A stretch of 64,000 nt of DNA, from positions 1 to 64,000 of the forward strand of contig JBAYRN010000003.1 in the NCBI GenBank assembly GCA_041676625.1, written 5' to 3'. This document shows, piece after piece, positions 16,701-23,684 of the stretch; the first letter of the stretch is position 1; the number at the start of each line of letters is the position of its first letter. This DNA comes from JAEXNA01 sp041676625 (GTDB lineage: Bacteria; Vulcanimicrobiota; Xenobia; Xenobiales; JADMJV01). The position numbers and the translations under genes were made by a program. The notes under the pieces are model-generated. The model was not told the origin of the DNA and ran no database searches. It saw only the letters and a list, made by a program, of their open reading frames with translations.

Positions 16701-16889
16701 TCCCTGATGTTCTGGGTGCCTCAATCGGGCGGACTGGGGCTGGGGCTCTCGATCTTGAGCTATCATAATGAGGTGCGAGTCGGAGTGGCGGTTGATTCGG
16801 GACTGGTACGCCGGCCGGAAGTTCTGGTCAAAGATTTTGAAGAGGCTTTTGATGAGCTTCTGCAGGTGGAGTGTGCTGTTCAGACCTGA
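13767..16889 (+). CDS. Fused fatty acyl reductase (NAD_binding_4) and wax ester synthase/DGAT
   Basis: 1040 residues with two enzymes on one chain. Residues ~145-540 form a thioester-reductase/fatty acyl-CoA reductase-type SDR: TGGTGFVGKE at 151-160 (NAD(P)H loop), HCAASVAFDDP, and Tyr325-x-x-x-Lys329 in YYELTK. Residues ~615-1035 form WS/DGAT: QPLWKIYLVED (722-732), catalytic HHAIADG at 744-750, RAVVPVDLR, the ND motif (STVNDILMAAL), and a C-terminal DUF1298-like region. The reductase would make fatty alcohol from acyl-CoA, and the synthase would join it with another acyl-CoA to wax ester (or form triacylglycerol). The N-terminal ~140 residues are of unknown type. GTG start with AAGGGGG upstream. 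Its 3' end overlaps the opposing patatin gene by 62 bases. Confidence 0.9.
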   Translation: MNDSEILSPCHYIEKVCLTTGELLRGEIRPEELLVQDYRDYHIVDTYARYLTSVMSEATGEPERIKQAMKKARQVGKSTADIVARVVGKEPAKVAERLFGLKDREHFFRYKSRWTSEVGLTKAISKLQSEAADALEKTRRDGQLQLSVLLTGGTGFVGKEIMWQAATNPEIAEMVVLIRPKTIRDASGEVLKVLSPEERGRELLNQLWLEEPALMEKFRFIAGDIEEPCLGVAETDFERLCCTVTNVIHCAASVAFDDPYADSFRANVIGSRNALAFSKAIQDHPKSRFVSHLSIETSYIHGRQTQHQAREDEIVFPRNFYNNYYELTKAMASLETEEAMLKQGLRVVQLCPAIVIGDGRTGNNRGDMKVVNAPVNAFGRARQELQARRGKWVEWSKAWMLTQMATVFPGDASAEINLIPVDWVALGIIKALSSARAIGQRVHLATDSRITTKEIQTILKEELRVKIKLSEPTFHRNFQLPVLAGALKALKQPRVARALLKLDNIFGGYSERGQPIHEVGNDVEVLGMPDSRPRTRDVFRMLCRHNKYIQEFGQVRDLDEVSRRERVWEEFINELEQQKAQSVGEISPAVFHKAAKDYLDLTKFELREHAAARKRILSKADAAWLHMDRPDNLMMITALFLFDEQLDYQKLRKTVQERLLTYDRFRMRVRRSRNPLRRPSWVPVPDFDLDNHLERVSLKGGSEADLHDFVGRKMSQRLSRRQPLWKIYLVEDLKNGSALVAVLHHAIADGNALMRVLMKLTDPVEEGSDVECGQKGQLIVKPRGFVDLARKGLGATATLGKGLIVTEPPTPFRGALGKAKAVSVSKGISLHQIKQARTPTASTVNDILMAALAGGLRRYILREQGAIKPSVSVRAVVPVDLRRSSGEELGNKFGLIFMALPVGIEDPHARLLEVKKRMNELKESPQAIMVLGLLAAVGAIPAELEKRVVTVFSSRATAVLTNVPGPRSPLKLGGSEISSLMFWVPQSGGLGLGLSILSYHNEVRVGVAVDSGLVRRPEVLVKDFEEAFDELLQVECAVQT

Positions 16890-17988
16890 CCCCCAGGAAC
16901 CTGGCGATCTCTTCTTCTCGAGCTGCCACGTCGGCTCTTCCGAGGTCGATCAGGGTGCCACAAAAGTCCGGATGAAAGAGTAGATAGCTGGCAAGCTCGG
17001 CGGAAGCCCGATCACCACCGAGACCGTGCAAGAGGTAGCGAACCGGAAGGGGAATTCGATTCATCATCTTCCGAGCTAGCGGCGCGATCGGCTGGGAAGG
17101 TGCGAGCCACAGAACGTCTACCTTTCGAAAGTCGGGGGACGACTCTCTCAAGTTCTTGTTGATCCGTTGGCAATGGGCCACATCTTTTTCCATGGCGTCC
17201 ATCATGATGGCATCCAGGATGGTGCTGGCGACGTCGGCCACCATGGGAGTTCTACTGTCGGCCACCCCGGCTGGTTCGTGGACTCCGACGGCCAGGATCC
17301 GATCGGCGCCGAGTCTGATGGCCGGACCCAGGGGGGTGGTGTTTCGCAGGCAGCCGTCACCGAAGTGGGTGCCATCCAGACGCACGGTCGGAAAGATCAT
17401 GGGGATGGCGCTGGAGGCCATGATGTGGTTGATCCCGATGCGGGTCTTTTCCACCCGGGCCCGCTTCTTCTTCCAACCCTGCAGGTCGTCTCGTCCCTCT
17501 AGAAAGATGACACTCTCGTTGGAGAAGTACTCGGTGGCAGGCACGGCCAGCGCGGTTAGGTGACCAGCAGCGATCCTATGCCCGATTTGATGAAAAGGAA
17601 TCTTTGAGAAAAGGCGGGGCAAAGGTGAGGTGTCCAGCATGGACTTAGGAGTCACGCCGCCGAGCAGACCGCCAAACCCCAGGTCCCGGGCCCACCGGAA
17701 GGCGGTGAGAAGCAGGGAGCCGAGATCGCTCCGAAACACGTGGTGGGCTTGCAACACTGACCAGACTTCGTAGAGTTCGGTGACCGCGTGCTCAAAGCGA
17801 TCCGCCCAGGCGGCCAGAGCGGTGGCGTGGATCGACCCTGCGCTGGTGCCCACCAGAATTGGGAAAGGGGAGGGCCCTGGAGCAACCAGGCCTCTCTCCA
17901 GCAGTCCGTACAGCACGCCCGCTTGGTAGGCTCCTCTGGCGCCGCCTCCCGAAAGCACCAGTGCCGTACCGTTTCCACTTAAGCCCAA
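16828..17988 (-). CDS. Patatin-like phospholipase/lipase
   Basis: 386 residues. The catalytic dyad architecture is clear: glycine-rich oxyanion hole GGGARG at 14-19, nucleophile Ser49 in GTSAGS (47-52), and Asp211 in FGDGC. Patatins hydrolyse acyl esters of phospholipids or neutral lipid. The C-terminal third (KDVAHCQRINKNL, and LLHGLGGDRASAELASYLLF) is typical of bacterial patatin proteins. Start is TTG at 17988, supported by AAAGGAG about 9 bases upstream and by the conserved start of the domain. Convergent with, and overlapping by 62 bases, the reductase-wax synthase gene, so a link to wax or TAG turnover is plausible but inferred. Confidence 0.9.
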   Translation of the reverse strand: MGLSGNGTALVLSGGGARGAYQAGVLYGLLERGLVAPGPSPFPILVGTSAGSIHATALAAWADRFEHAVTELYEVWSVLQAHHVFRSDLGSLLLTAFRWARDLGFGGLLGGVTPKSMLDTSPLPRLFSKIPFHQIGHRIAAGHLTALAVPATEYFSNESVIFLEGRDDLQGWKKKRARVEKTRIGINHIMASSAIPMIFPTVRLDGTHFGDGCLRNTTPLGPAIRLGADRILAVGVHEPAGVADSRTPMVADVASTILDAIMMDAMEKDVAHCQRINKNLRESSPDFRKVDVLWLAPSQPIAPLARKMMNRIPLPVRYLLHGLGGDRASAELASYLLFHPDFCGTLIDLGRADVAAREEEIARFLGVRSEQHTPPAEAHQKPLQNL

Positions 17989-18028
17989 GCCTGTTTGCTC
18001 CTTTCCAGTCAGCCTTGAGACAAATTTC

Positions 18029-18047
18029 GGTTAGTTGTGAACTAACC
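18029..18047. repeat. Perfect palindrome GGTTAGTT-GTG-AACTAACC
   Basis: 8-base perfect arms around a 3-base centre, lying 41 bases upstream of the patatin TTG start and 54 bases past the stop of the GAF-TPR gene. Shape and position fit an operator for a dimeric regulator of the patatin gene; no regulator gene is adjacent. Without a U-tract it is not a terminator. Confidence 0.5.
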
Positions 18048-18100
18048 CCTTTGGTACACGATGCCCGGAACTGTTATACTACAGGACCAAGTGGAGTTCT

Positions 18101-19099
18101 TTAGAGAGCGGCCAACTTTTCCCGACATTTTTCCGTGTAGGGATGCTCCTCACCAAACAGTCGAGTGGCCGAGGCCAGCGCCTGTTGGAGCCAGACCCGC
18201 GCCGTGGCCGGGTCGCCCAGCTCAATGGAGATCACACCCAGGTTTGCCATGACCGCTGGGGTGGCTTTATTCTCTTTGGATTGCTCGCTCATGATGTCCA
18301 GCCCCAGGCGGTACAGACGCTCGGCTTCTTTGAGCTCTCCCATGGCGTGATACACGCCACCCAGGTTGTTGAGGAGCGGGATGGCCTGGATGTGCCGGTC
18401 TAAGCCGGCCTGCTCGAGGATGCTCATACCTCTTTGGAACTGGGTGTGGGCATCATTCATCCGGTCGCCGGCTCGCAGAGCCTGACCGTAGTCGTTCAAG
18501 CTCTGGGCGAGTTCTCGGCAGGGTCCCCACTCTTCGGCCAGGTTCTTGGCTCGCTCTAAAAAGGAAACGGCCATATCGCTGACCCCTGCTTCGAAGGCTT
18601 CCAGCCCGGCTCGGCGGATTCCGGTCCAGTTTTCCACCAGATCGGAAGTCGGCAAGACTCGCTGTACTTCGGAGAGCAGGCGCCTCCTGACCATGGCAAG
18701 CTCGGCCCCGGTTCGACCGGCCAGGGACTCTACGGCAAAGAGTTCATCTTCCGGGAACTTGTTGGTAGACTCGAAATAGAGTACGCCCACCACCGGCCCA
18801 TCGGGCGGACGTTTGACAGGCAAGCACAGTATTTGCGCGCCGCCTACTTGCTCTTGAATGGGGGAGGCCTGGGTGAAGCAGCCCTGCACCAGCGGCCAGG
18901 TTATCTCGTGACTGTCGACGGTGGGCTTACTCGAGAACCCACCACTACACTCGGTTTCAATAGCTAGCTCTCCTTCTTGCCGGTAGAGCAGAGCTAACCT
19001 ACGAGGCCTGAACCTCTCGGCGGCCTCTTTGAAGGCGTCTCGCAGCACTCGTCGACTGGCCCGAGCCAGGGTAGGAGTAATGACCGTATTCTCTGTCAT
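18101..19099 (-). CDS. GAF-domain protein with tetratricopeptide repeats
   Basis: 332 residues from ATG 19099. Residues ~15-145 form a GAF-like sensor (RPRRLALLYRQEGEL, then ILCLPVKRPPDGPVVGVLYFESTNKFPEDELFAVESLAGRTGAELAM). Residues ~165-325 carry TPR repeats (SDMAVSFLERAKNLAEEWG; LNDYGQALRAGDRMNDAHTQFQRGMSILEQ; NNLGGVYHAMGELKEAERLYRLGLDIM; ANLGVISIELGDPATARVWLQQALASA). There is no output domain, so it probably works as a binding or scaffolding sensor. The longer frame from 19195 is rejected because its first codons lie inside a strong terminator hairpin of the upstream gene (19181-19212). Confidence 0.75.
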   Translation of the reverse strand: MTENTVITPTLARASRRVLRDAFKEAAERFRPRRLALLYRQEGELAIETECSGGFSSKPTVDSHEITWPLVQGCFTQASPIQEQVGGAQILCLPVKRPPDGPVVGVLYFESTNKFPEDELFAVESLAGRTGAELAMVRRRLLSEVQRVLPTSDLVENWTGIRRAGLEAFEAGVSDMAVSFLERAKNLAEEWGPCRELAQSLNDYGQALRAGDRMNDAHTQFQRGMSILEQAGLDRHIQAIPLLNNLGGVYHAMGELKEAERLYRLGLDIMSEQSKENKATPAVMANLGVISIELGDPATARVWLQQALASATRLFGEEHPYTEKCREKLAAL

Positions 19100-19180
19100 A
19101 AGTGAGTTCTTGCACTCTCTTTCAACGCATTCTGTGGAGACCTGGCACGACGCTTCGACTCTTTGCAAGGAAGTACCTAT

Positions 19181-19212
19181 AAAAAAAACGGCCATACTCC
19201 TACGAGTAGCCG
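19181..19212 (-). terminator. Intrinsic terminator of the 19243-19479 gene
   Basis: Reading the minus strand: CGGC-TACTC, loop GTAG, GAGTA, a TG bulge, GCCG, then eight T (complement of A 19181-19188). A 9-base stem with a short loop and U8 is a textbook rho-independent terminator. It lies 31 bases beyond the stop of the small membrane protein gene at 19243. Confidence 0.85.
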
Positions 19213-19242
19213 CATTTTTGATGGAATTTTCCGGTTTGTCTT

Positions 19243-19479
19243 CTAGCCGCCTACAGCCAACCCTACAAACATCACGGCGACTCCACCCAATTGGATGAAG
19301 AAAGGCTTCCCGCCACGGTCCCAGTGGAGGACCAGCCAGATCAGGCTGACAAAAGGTATGAAAAGACTCCCAAGGCCCCAGAGTATCGACGTCTTAAAGG
19401 CCTCGATGAGAATCCACAACCCACCCACAAAGAGGGCTCCCATTCCAGCCAACCATAAACAATATCCTAGTGCTTCCAT
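19243..19479 (-). CDS. Small three-helix membrane protein
   Basis: 78 residues, almost entirely hydrophobic: helices at about 5-27 (YCLWLAGMGALFVGGLWILIEAF), 32-50 (ILWGLGSLFIPFVSLIWLVLH) and 58-77 (FFIQLGGVAVMFVGLAVGG). The loop HWDRGGKPFF is polar. It resembles small DUF-type or superinfection-immunity-like membrane proteins, but I cannot name the family. A strong intrinsic terminator follows it, which supports it as an expressed gene. Confidence 0.65.
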   Translation of the reverse strand: MEALGYCLWLAGMGALFVGGLWILIEAFKTSILWGLGSLFIPFVSLIWLVLHWDRGGKPFFIQLGGVAVMFVGLAVGG

Positions 19480-19567
19480 TCTTACACGCCCCTTTCAACG
19501 GTTCCTATAAAGAATTCTTTGCGTATGGAATTGCACCTTTTGAAACGTGTTGAATTCTCAAAGAAGT

Positions 19568-20500
19568 TTACATTGAAGCCTTGAACCACGAATCGATGGC
19601 CTGTTTTAAGACCAGGGCCTCGATATTGGCACCACTCAAGATACAGAGGCTTCGTTCCCACGGTATCTGCTCCTCGAGGAGCGCGGCAGTGCCTACCGCC
19701 GCTCCGGGCTCGCTCACCAATCCCTCTTCCAGGGCCAGGTAGCCGACCGCGTTCCACACCGATTGCTCTTGAACCAGCAAGATGTCATCGAGATGTTGTT
19801 GTAGCAAATTGAAGGTTTCTTGGGGAATGGAGGTTGCCGTGAGGGCGTCGCAAATTGTGTGGATTCCGTTTCGTTGTATCGGTTGGCCGCTTCTCCAAGA
19901 TTCGTACAGGGTTGGGTTTCCCGATGGCTGCACTCCCAAAATTTCTCCCCGGAAGCCCCCCGCTCGCAGGGCCGAAGCCACCCCCAGGGCAAGCCCCCCT
20001 GTGCTCACCGGGATCAGGACGCGTTGAAAGTGGTTGGTGTGGGTCAACAGTTCCCACCCGATCGTGGAATGGCCCAGGAAGACCTCTCGATCAGTGCGAT
20101 GGTCGATCGCCTCGACTCCCGAGGCACGGAGCTCGGATAACATTTCAAACCGCGATTCATAGTTGTCTCCACAAATGTGTACCGTGCAGGGGTGCCGGCG
20201 GGCCAATTGCATCTTGCGCTGGTTGACTCCCGGCGTGACCACCAGATGAGGATGCTTTTTCTGTTGCGAGGCAGCCCAGGTAAAGGCCCCGGCAAAGTTG
20301 CCGGAGGAGGAGAGGGCAACTCCCTGACCCGAGGAGCGTTGGAGCACCCGGTAGGCGGCCCTGATCTTGTAGGAGCCGGTGGGTTGGAGCGACTCCAGTT
20401 TGAAAGTAACCCCCCGTTGGCGGGCCCGCTGGTAGGGAGTGTTCTTGATCTCTGGGGGCAAGGAGATCCAGGCTTCTTCAAGCTGGGTAAGGCTAAACAT
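19568..20500 (-). CDS. PLP-dependent threonine/serine dehydratase-family enzyme
   Basis: 310 residues of fold-type II PLP enzyme. KLESLQPTGSYKIRAAY (about 34-50) contains the Schiff-base lysine in SYK. SSSGNFAGAFTWAA is the substrate-binding loop, and VSTGGLALGVASAL is the phosphate-binding glycine loop (normally G-G-G-G-L, here STGGL). CILSGANI ends the domain. Catabolic dehydratases of this size convert threonine or serine to the 2-oxo acid, but racemases and related enzymes look alike. ATG at 20500 is used: it shares its A with the TGA of the sugar transferase (TGATG) and has AGAGG 5 bases upstream, so translation is coupled to it. The alternative GTG is 3 bases upstream. Confidence 0.8.
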   Translation of the reverse strand: MFSLTQLEEAWISLPPEIKNTPYQRARQRGVTFKLESLQPTGSYKIRAAYRVLQRSSGQGVALSSSGNFAGAFTWAASQQKKHPHLVVTPGVNQRKMQLARRHPCTVHICGDNYESRFEMLSELRASGVEAIDHRTDREVFLGHSTIGWELLTHTNHFQRVLIPVSTGGLALGVASALRAGGFRGEILGVQPSGNPTLYESWRSGQPIQRNGIHTICDALTATSIPQETFNLLQQHLDDILLVQEQSVWNAVGYLALEEGLVSEPGAAVGTAALLEEQIPWERSLCILSGANIEALVLKQAIDSWFKASM

Positions 20501-21222
20501 CACTCCCTCTTTTCCGGTCTCAACTCGGGACTGGTCACGTGCCCTTCGCTGCTGATTCCTTTGCGTTGGAAGACCTTGCCTACGGTCATCCAGAGGATCT
20601 GCAGGTCGAGGCTCAGGCAGTAGTTTTCCACGTAGTAGAGGTCCAGTTCAAATCGGGATTCCCAGTTCAGAGCGTTTCGACCGTTGACCACGGCCCAGCC
20701 GGTGATGCCAGGCAGAACCTCGTGACGTCTCCACTCTCTCGGGGTGTAGCGGTTCCGGTAACTAACCAATAGTGGACGGGGTCCCACCAGACTCATGTCG
20801 CCCAAAAAGACATCAAAGAGTTGGGGCAATTCATCCAGTGAGGTGGAGCGCAAGAGCTTTCCGAAGCGGGTGATTCTTTGCTCATCCGGTAGAGGGCGTC
20901 CCTCGGCGTCTCGGCTGTCCTTCATGGTTCTAAATTTGTGCATGAGAAACTGCTTTCCGTCTCTACCCAGCCGGTGTTGGCAGAAAGTCGAAGGCGAACC
21001 CAGATTGAGGGAGATCAGGACACTCACCAGACATGCAACCGGGGCGAGCACCAGGAGTGCAGCCAGGCTCAAAACGATATCGAGTACTCTTTTCCCTACG
21101 CGGCGGTAGAGGCGAACAGCGAAAGGCTTCTTCACGAGGGCCTGTATTCCGCACTTCTTGGCGATCTCATTTTGATTTCCAGTGGAGGCCATTTTGAAAA
21201 TTGCCAAGAAACCGGCGGTCAT
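20500..21222 (-). CDS. Undecaprenyl-phosphate sugar phosphotransferase (short PglC/WcaJ-C type)
   Basis: 240 residues, one bacterial sugar transferase domain: KRVLDIVLSLAALLVLAPVACLVSVLISLNLGSP (membrane-reentrant region), HRLGRDGKQFLMHKFRTMKD, then LRSTSLDELPQLFDVFLGDMSLVGPRPL, then PGITGWAVVNGRNALNWESRFELDLYYVENYCLSLDLQIL. It transfers a sugar-1-phosphate to undecaprenyl phosphate, the first step of a surface glycan. The ATG at 21222 has AGGA 5 bases upstream; ATG 21192 is a possible shorter start. Divergent from rmd, whose ATG at 21221 shares the same CATG. Confidence 0.9.
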   Translation of the reverse strand: MTAGFLAIFKMASTGNQNEIAKKCGIQALVKKPFAVRLYRRVGKRVLDIVLSLAALLVLAPVACLVSVLISLNLGSPSTFCQHRLGRDGKQFLMHKFRTMKDSRDAEGRPLPDEQRITRFGKLLRSTSLDELPQLFDVFLGDMSLVGPRPLLVSYRNRYTPREWRRHEVLPGITGWAVVNGRNALNWESRFELDLYYVENYCLSLDLQILWMTVGKVFQRKGISSEGHVTSPELRPEKRE

Positions 21223-22114
21223 GCGAGTCCTGATTACAGGGGGAACCGGATTTGTGGGCCGGGTGGTTCAAGAAGAATGGCCGGATGTGGTCCTCTGGCC
21301 TGCTTCAGCAGACCTGACTGACCGGCAAGCGGTCGCGCAGGCGGTGGGATCTCTTCTTTCTCAGGGGGTTGATGCAGTACTACACCTGGCAGCCCAGTCC
21401 AACCCGGCCCAATCTCTGGATAGCCCCCTGGCCACCTGGACCGTCAACCTGATGGGCACCGTGCATCTCTTGGAAGAACTCGCTTCCAGGGCCTGGTGCG
21501 GTTCATTCTTGTTGGCCTCCAGTGGCGCCGTGTATGGTCGAGTCACTGGGCGGATCGATGAGAATAGTCCCGTTTTCCCCTCCACGCCTTATGCCGCGAG
21601 TAAACTGGCGGCGGAGTTGGCGGTGCTGGAGTGGGCGCAAAGGACCAAAAACCGAGGCCTGATCGCCCGCCCTTTCAATCACTCCGGAGCGGGGCAGGCC
21701 ATCAGCTATTTCCTGCCCTCGATGGCTCAGCAGATGGTCTCCTTGCCCCCTACCGGAGGTGAAATCGAAGTGGGGAATCTGAAAGTTCATCGAGATTTTT
21801 CCCACGTCCGAGACATTGTCCGGGGATACCGCTTGTTGCTGGAAAGAGGAGAGAGCGGCCAGATCTACAACCTCGCCGGTGGCCGCTCCAGGCTGCTCTC
21901 GGAGGTACTGGATCGGATGGCGGAGATCGCTGGGCGGGAGGTGAGCTGGGTTGTCAGAGCAGAGCGGTTTCGGGAGGAAGACCCTCGACCGATCGAGATC
22001 GACTTGAGGAAGATGCGCGAGTATACAGGTTGGCGACCGGAGAGTCCGTTGGACACTTTACTCAAAGATTTGCTAAACGATTGGACCAAAAGACGTTGTC
22101 AAAATCAGCATTGA
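21221..22114 (+). CDS. rmd: GDP-4-dehydro-6-deoxy-mannose reductase-like SDR
   Basis: 297 residues from the ATG at 21221, which gives MRVLITGGTGFVG, the usual start of extended SDRs; an in-frame GTG at 21182 is possible. Motifs are TGGTGFVG (6-13), HLAAQSNPAQSL, Y-A-A-S-K as the catalytic Tyr-Lys pair, RPFNHSGAGQAISYFLPSMAQQM, and VGNLKVHRDFSHVRDIVRGY. The last two match the Rmd family, which reduces the 4-keto sugar made by Gmd to GDP-D-rhamnose. The 3' end overlaps gmd by 19 bases, supporting pathway partnership. Exact stereochemistry (rhamnose or fucose branch) cannot be read from sequence. Confidence 0.85.
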   Translation: MRVLITGGTGFVGRVVQEEWPDVVLWPASADLTDRQAVAQAVGSLLSQGVDAVLHLAAQSNPAQSLDSPLATWTVNLMGTVHLLEELASRAWCGSFLLASSGAVYGRVTGRIDENSPVFPSTPYAASKLAAELAVLEWAQRTKNRGLIARPFNHSGAGQAISYFLPSMAQQMVSLPPTGGEIEVGNLKVHRDFSHVRDIVRGYRLLLERGESGQIYNLAGGRSRLLSEVLDRMAEIAGREVSWVVRAERFREEDPRPIEIDLRKMREYTGWRPESPLDTLLKDLLNDWTKRRCQNQH

Positions 22115-23064
22115 TCACCGGTGTTTCCGGACAGGATGGGGCCTACCTGAGTAAGCTACTGGTGGACAAGGGGTATCAAGTTTTTGGACTTCTGGCTCGG
22201 CGGGCCACTTCCACGACCTGGCGGTTGGAAGAATTGGGAGTATTGGACGAGGTGCAGATCCTGGAGGGAGATCTGACCGACTTTTCCTCTTTATTGACGG
22301 CCCTCCGGGAAAGTCAAGCTGACGAGATTTACAACCTGGCTGCCCAGAGCTTCGTGGGAACGAGTTGGAGACAACCACTCCTGACGGGCCAGGTCACGGG
22401 CCTGGGCGCGGTCAATCTCTTGCAGGCTACTCATATGGAACGCCCGGGGGCGCGTTTTTATCAGGCCTCTACCTCCGAGCTTTTTGGGCGGGTGAGGGAG
22501 TCGCCTCAAAGCGAGAACACTCCGTTTCACCCTCGAAGTCCTTACGGGGTTTCTAAACTTTATGCTCACTGGTCCGTCATCAATTATCGAGAAAGCTATG
22601 ACATGTATTGTTGTAGTGGGATTCTCTTTAATCACGAGTCACCGTTGCGAGGGCTTGAGTTTGTTACGCGAAAGATCACCGATGGGGTAGCCAGAATCAA
22701 GACGGGTAAGGCCCGGAAGTTGCGTCTTGGAAACCTGGAGGCTCGCCGGGATTGGGGTTTTGCGGGCGACTACGTGGAAGCCATGTGGGCCATGCTGCAG
22801 CAGGACGAGCCTCGGGACTATGTCGTGGCAACCGGGCGGACCACTTCGGTGGGAGATTTTTGCCGATTGGCGTTCGAATGCGCTGGTCTTGACTGGGAGG
22901 AGTACGTGGAGACGGACCCCGCCTTTCTGAGACCGGCCGAAGTAGAGTTGTTGTGCGGGGATGCCGGAAGGGCCAGAGATGAGCTGGGGTGGGAGCCCCG
23001 GGTCGGTTTGGAAGAACTGGTCACCATGATGGTGAAGTCGGATCTGAAGCGCCACGGGGCATAA
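22096..23064 (+). CDS. gmd: GDP-mannose 4,6-dehydratase
   Basis: 322 residues from TTG 22096. Converts GDP-mannose to GDP-4-dehydro-6-deoxy-mannose. Motifs: ALITGVSGQDGAYLSKLL (NADP loop), YQASTSELFG, FHPRSPYGVSKLYAHW (catalytic Tyr-Lys), GILFNHESPLRG, TRKITDGVARI, and RRDWGFAGDYVEAMWAMLQQ, all diagnostic of Gmd. The TTG is chosen because it yields (M)SKSALITGVSGQDG, colinear with the usual start, whereas the longer ATG at 22030 lies well inside rmd. It is followed by the terminator of the opposing carD gene. Confidence 0.95.
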   Translation: MSKSALITGVSGQDGAYLSKLLVDKGYQVFGLLARRATSTTWRLEELGVLDEVQILEGDLTDFSSLLTALRESQADEIYNLAAQSFVGTSWRQPLLTGQVTGLGAVNLLQATHMERPGARFYQASTSELFGRVRESPQSENTPFHPRSPYGVSKLYAHWSVINYRESYDMYCCSGILFNHESPLRGLEFVTRKITDGVARIKTGKARKLRLGNLEARRDWGFAGDYVEAMWAMLQQDEPRDYVVATGRTTSVGDFCRLAFECAGLDWEEYVETDPAFLRPAEVELLCGDAGRARDELGWEPRVGLEELVTMMVKSDLKRHGA

Positions 23065-23093
23065 AAAAAAACGGCCCTCGCTAGAAGGCCGTT
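23062..23093 (-). terminator. Intrinsic terminator of carD (minus strand)
   Basis: On the minus strand AACGGCC (23087-23093), loop of 10, GGCCGTT (23070-23076) and a run of eight to nine T. It lies 24 bases past the carD stop and also overlaps the last bases of gmd. On the plus strand the A-run precedes the stem, so it does not serve gmd. Confidence 0.9.
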
Positions 23094-23117
23094 CGCTGCT
23101 CCAAAGCCTCTAGACCC

Positions 23118-23606
23118 TTAGTTCTGAGAAGTCTGGCGACACGCTCGATCGATGATCTCTTCCATCTCTTCGATGCTTGCTTCCCTTACCAGCCCCAATT
23201 CTTGAGCCAGATTTTTGCGGGTTTGTTCGAGCATGACCTGATCTTTGGGCGAAAGTTTGCGGGTTTCACTCAGGGCGGTCAATCCTTTGATCACCTCGCA
23301 CAGGGCATAGATATCACCAGATTTGAGTTTTCCGAGATTCATGCTGTAGCGGGTGGGAGCTTTGCTGGGCAGATCCGAATCCCAACTTTGAAGATAGTCC
23401 ATAACTTTTGGGATTTCGTCTTGTTCGATAATGGGACGAATCATTTTTTCTTGTTTGTTGAGATTGACCATGATTTTGAGACCATCATCACCAAAAGACG
23501 ATACGGAAAACGTCGTAGGTTGTCCCAGTACCACTTTCTCCTCGATAGAGATGACCGTTCCCACACCATGGAGTGAGTGAAAGACTTTGCTACCTGTTTC
23601 TATCAT
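23118..23606 (-). CDS. CarD/CdnL-type RNA polymerase-binding regulator, first copy
   Basis: 162 residues from ATG 23606 (AGGG five bases upstream); the longer frame adds an unlikely leader. The N-terminal ~60 residues follow the CarD_CdnL_TRCF Tudor-like domain: GSKVFHSLHGVGTVISIEEKVVLGQPTTFSVSSFGDDGLKIMVNLNK. A helical C-terminal half follows (KSGDIYALCEVIKGLTALSETRKLSPKDQVMLEQTRKNLAQEL). Family members bind RNA polymerase beta and stabilise open complexes at rRNA and housekeeping promoters. Start is 78 bases from the divergent TonB-like gene. A paralogue is at 48597. Confidence 0.9.
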   Translation of the reverse strand: MIETGSKVFHSLHGVGTVISIEEKVVLGQPTTFSVSSFGDDGLKIMVNLNKQEKMIRPIIEQDEIPKVMDYLQSWDSDLPSKAPTRYSMNLGKLKSGDIYALCEVIKGLTALSETRKLSPKDQVMLEQTRKNLAQELGLVREASIEEMEEIIDRACRQTSQN

Positions 23607-23684
23607 AGATACCCTATTTCTGATCCTGAAGACCGTAAAATACACGTCGCTTATACCCGAACCGCGCTACCGGAAACCCATGCT

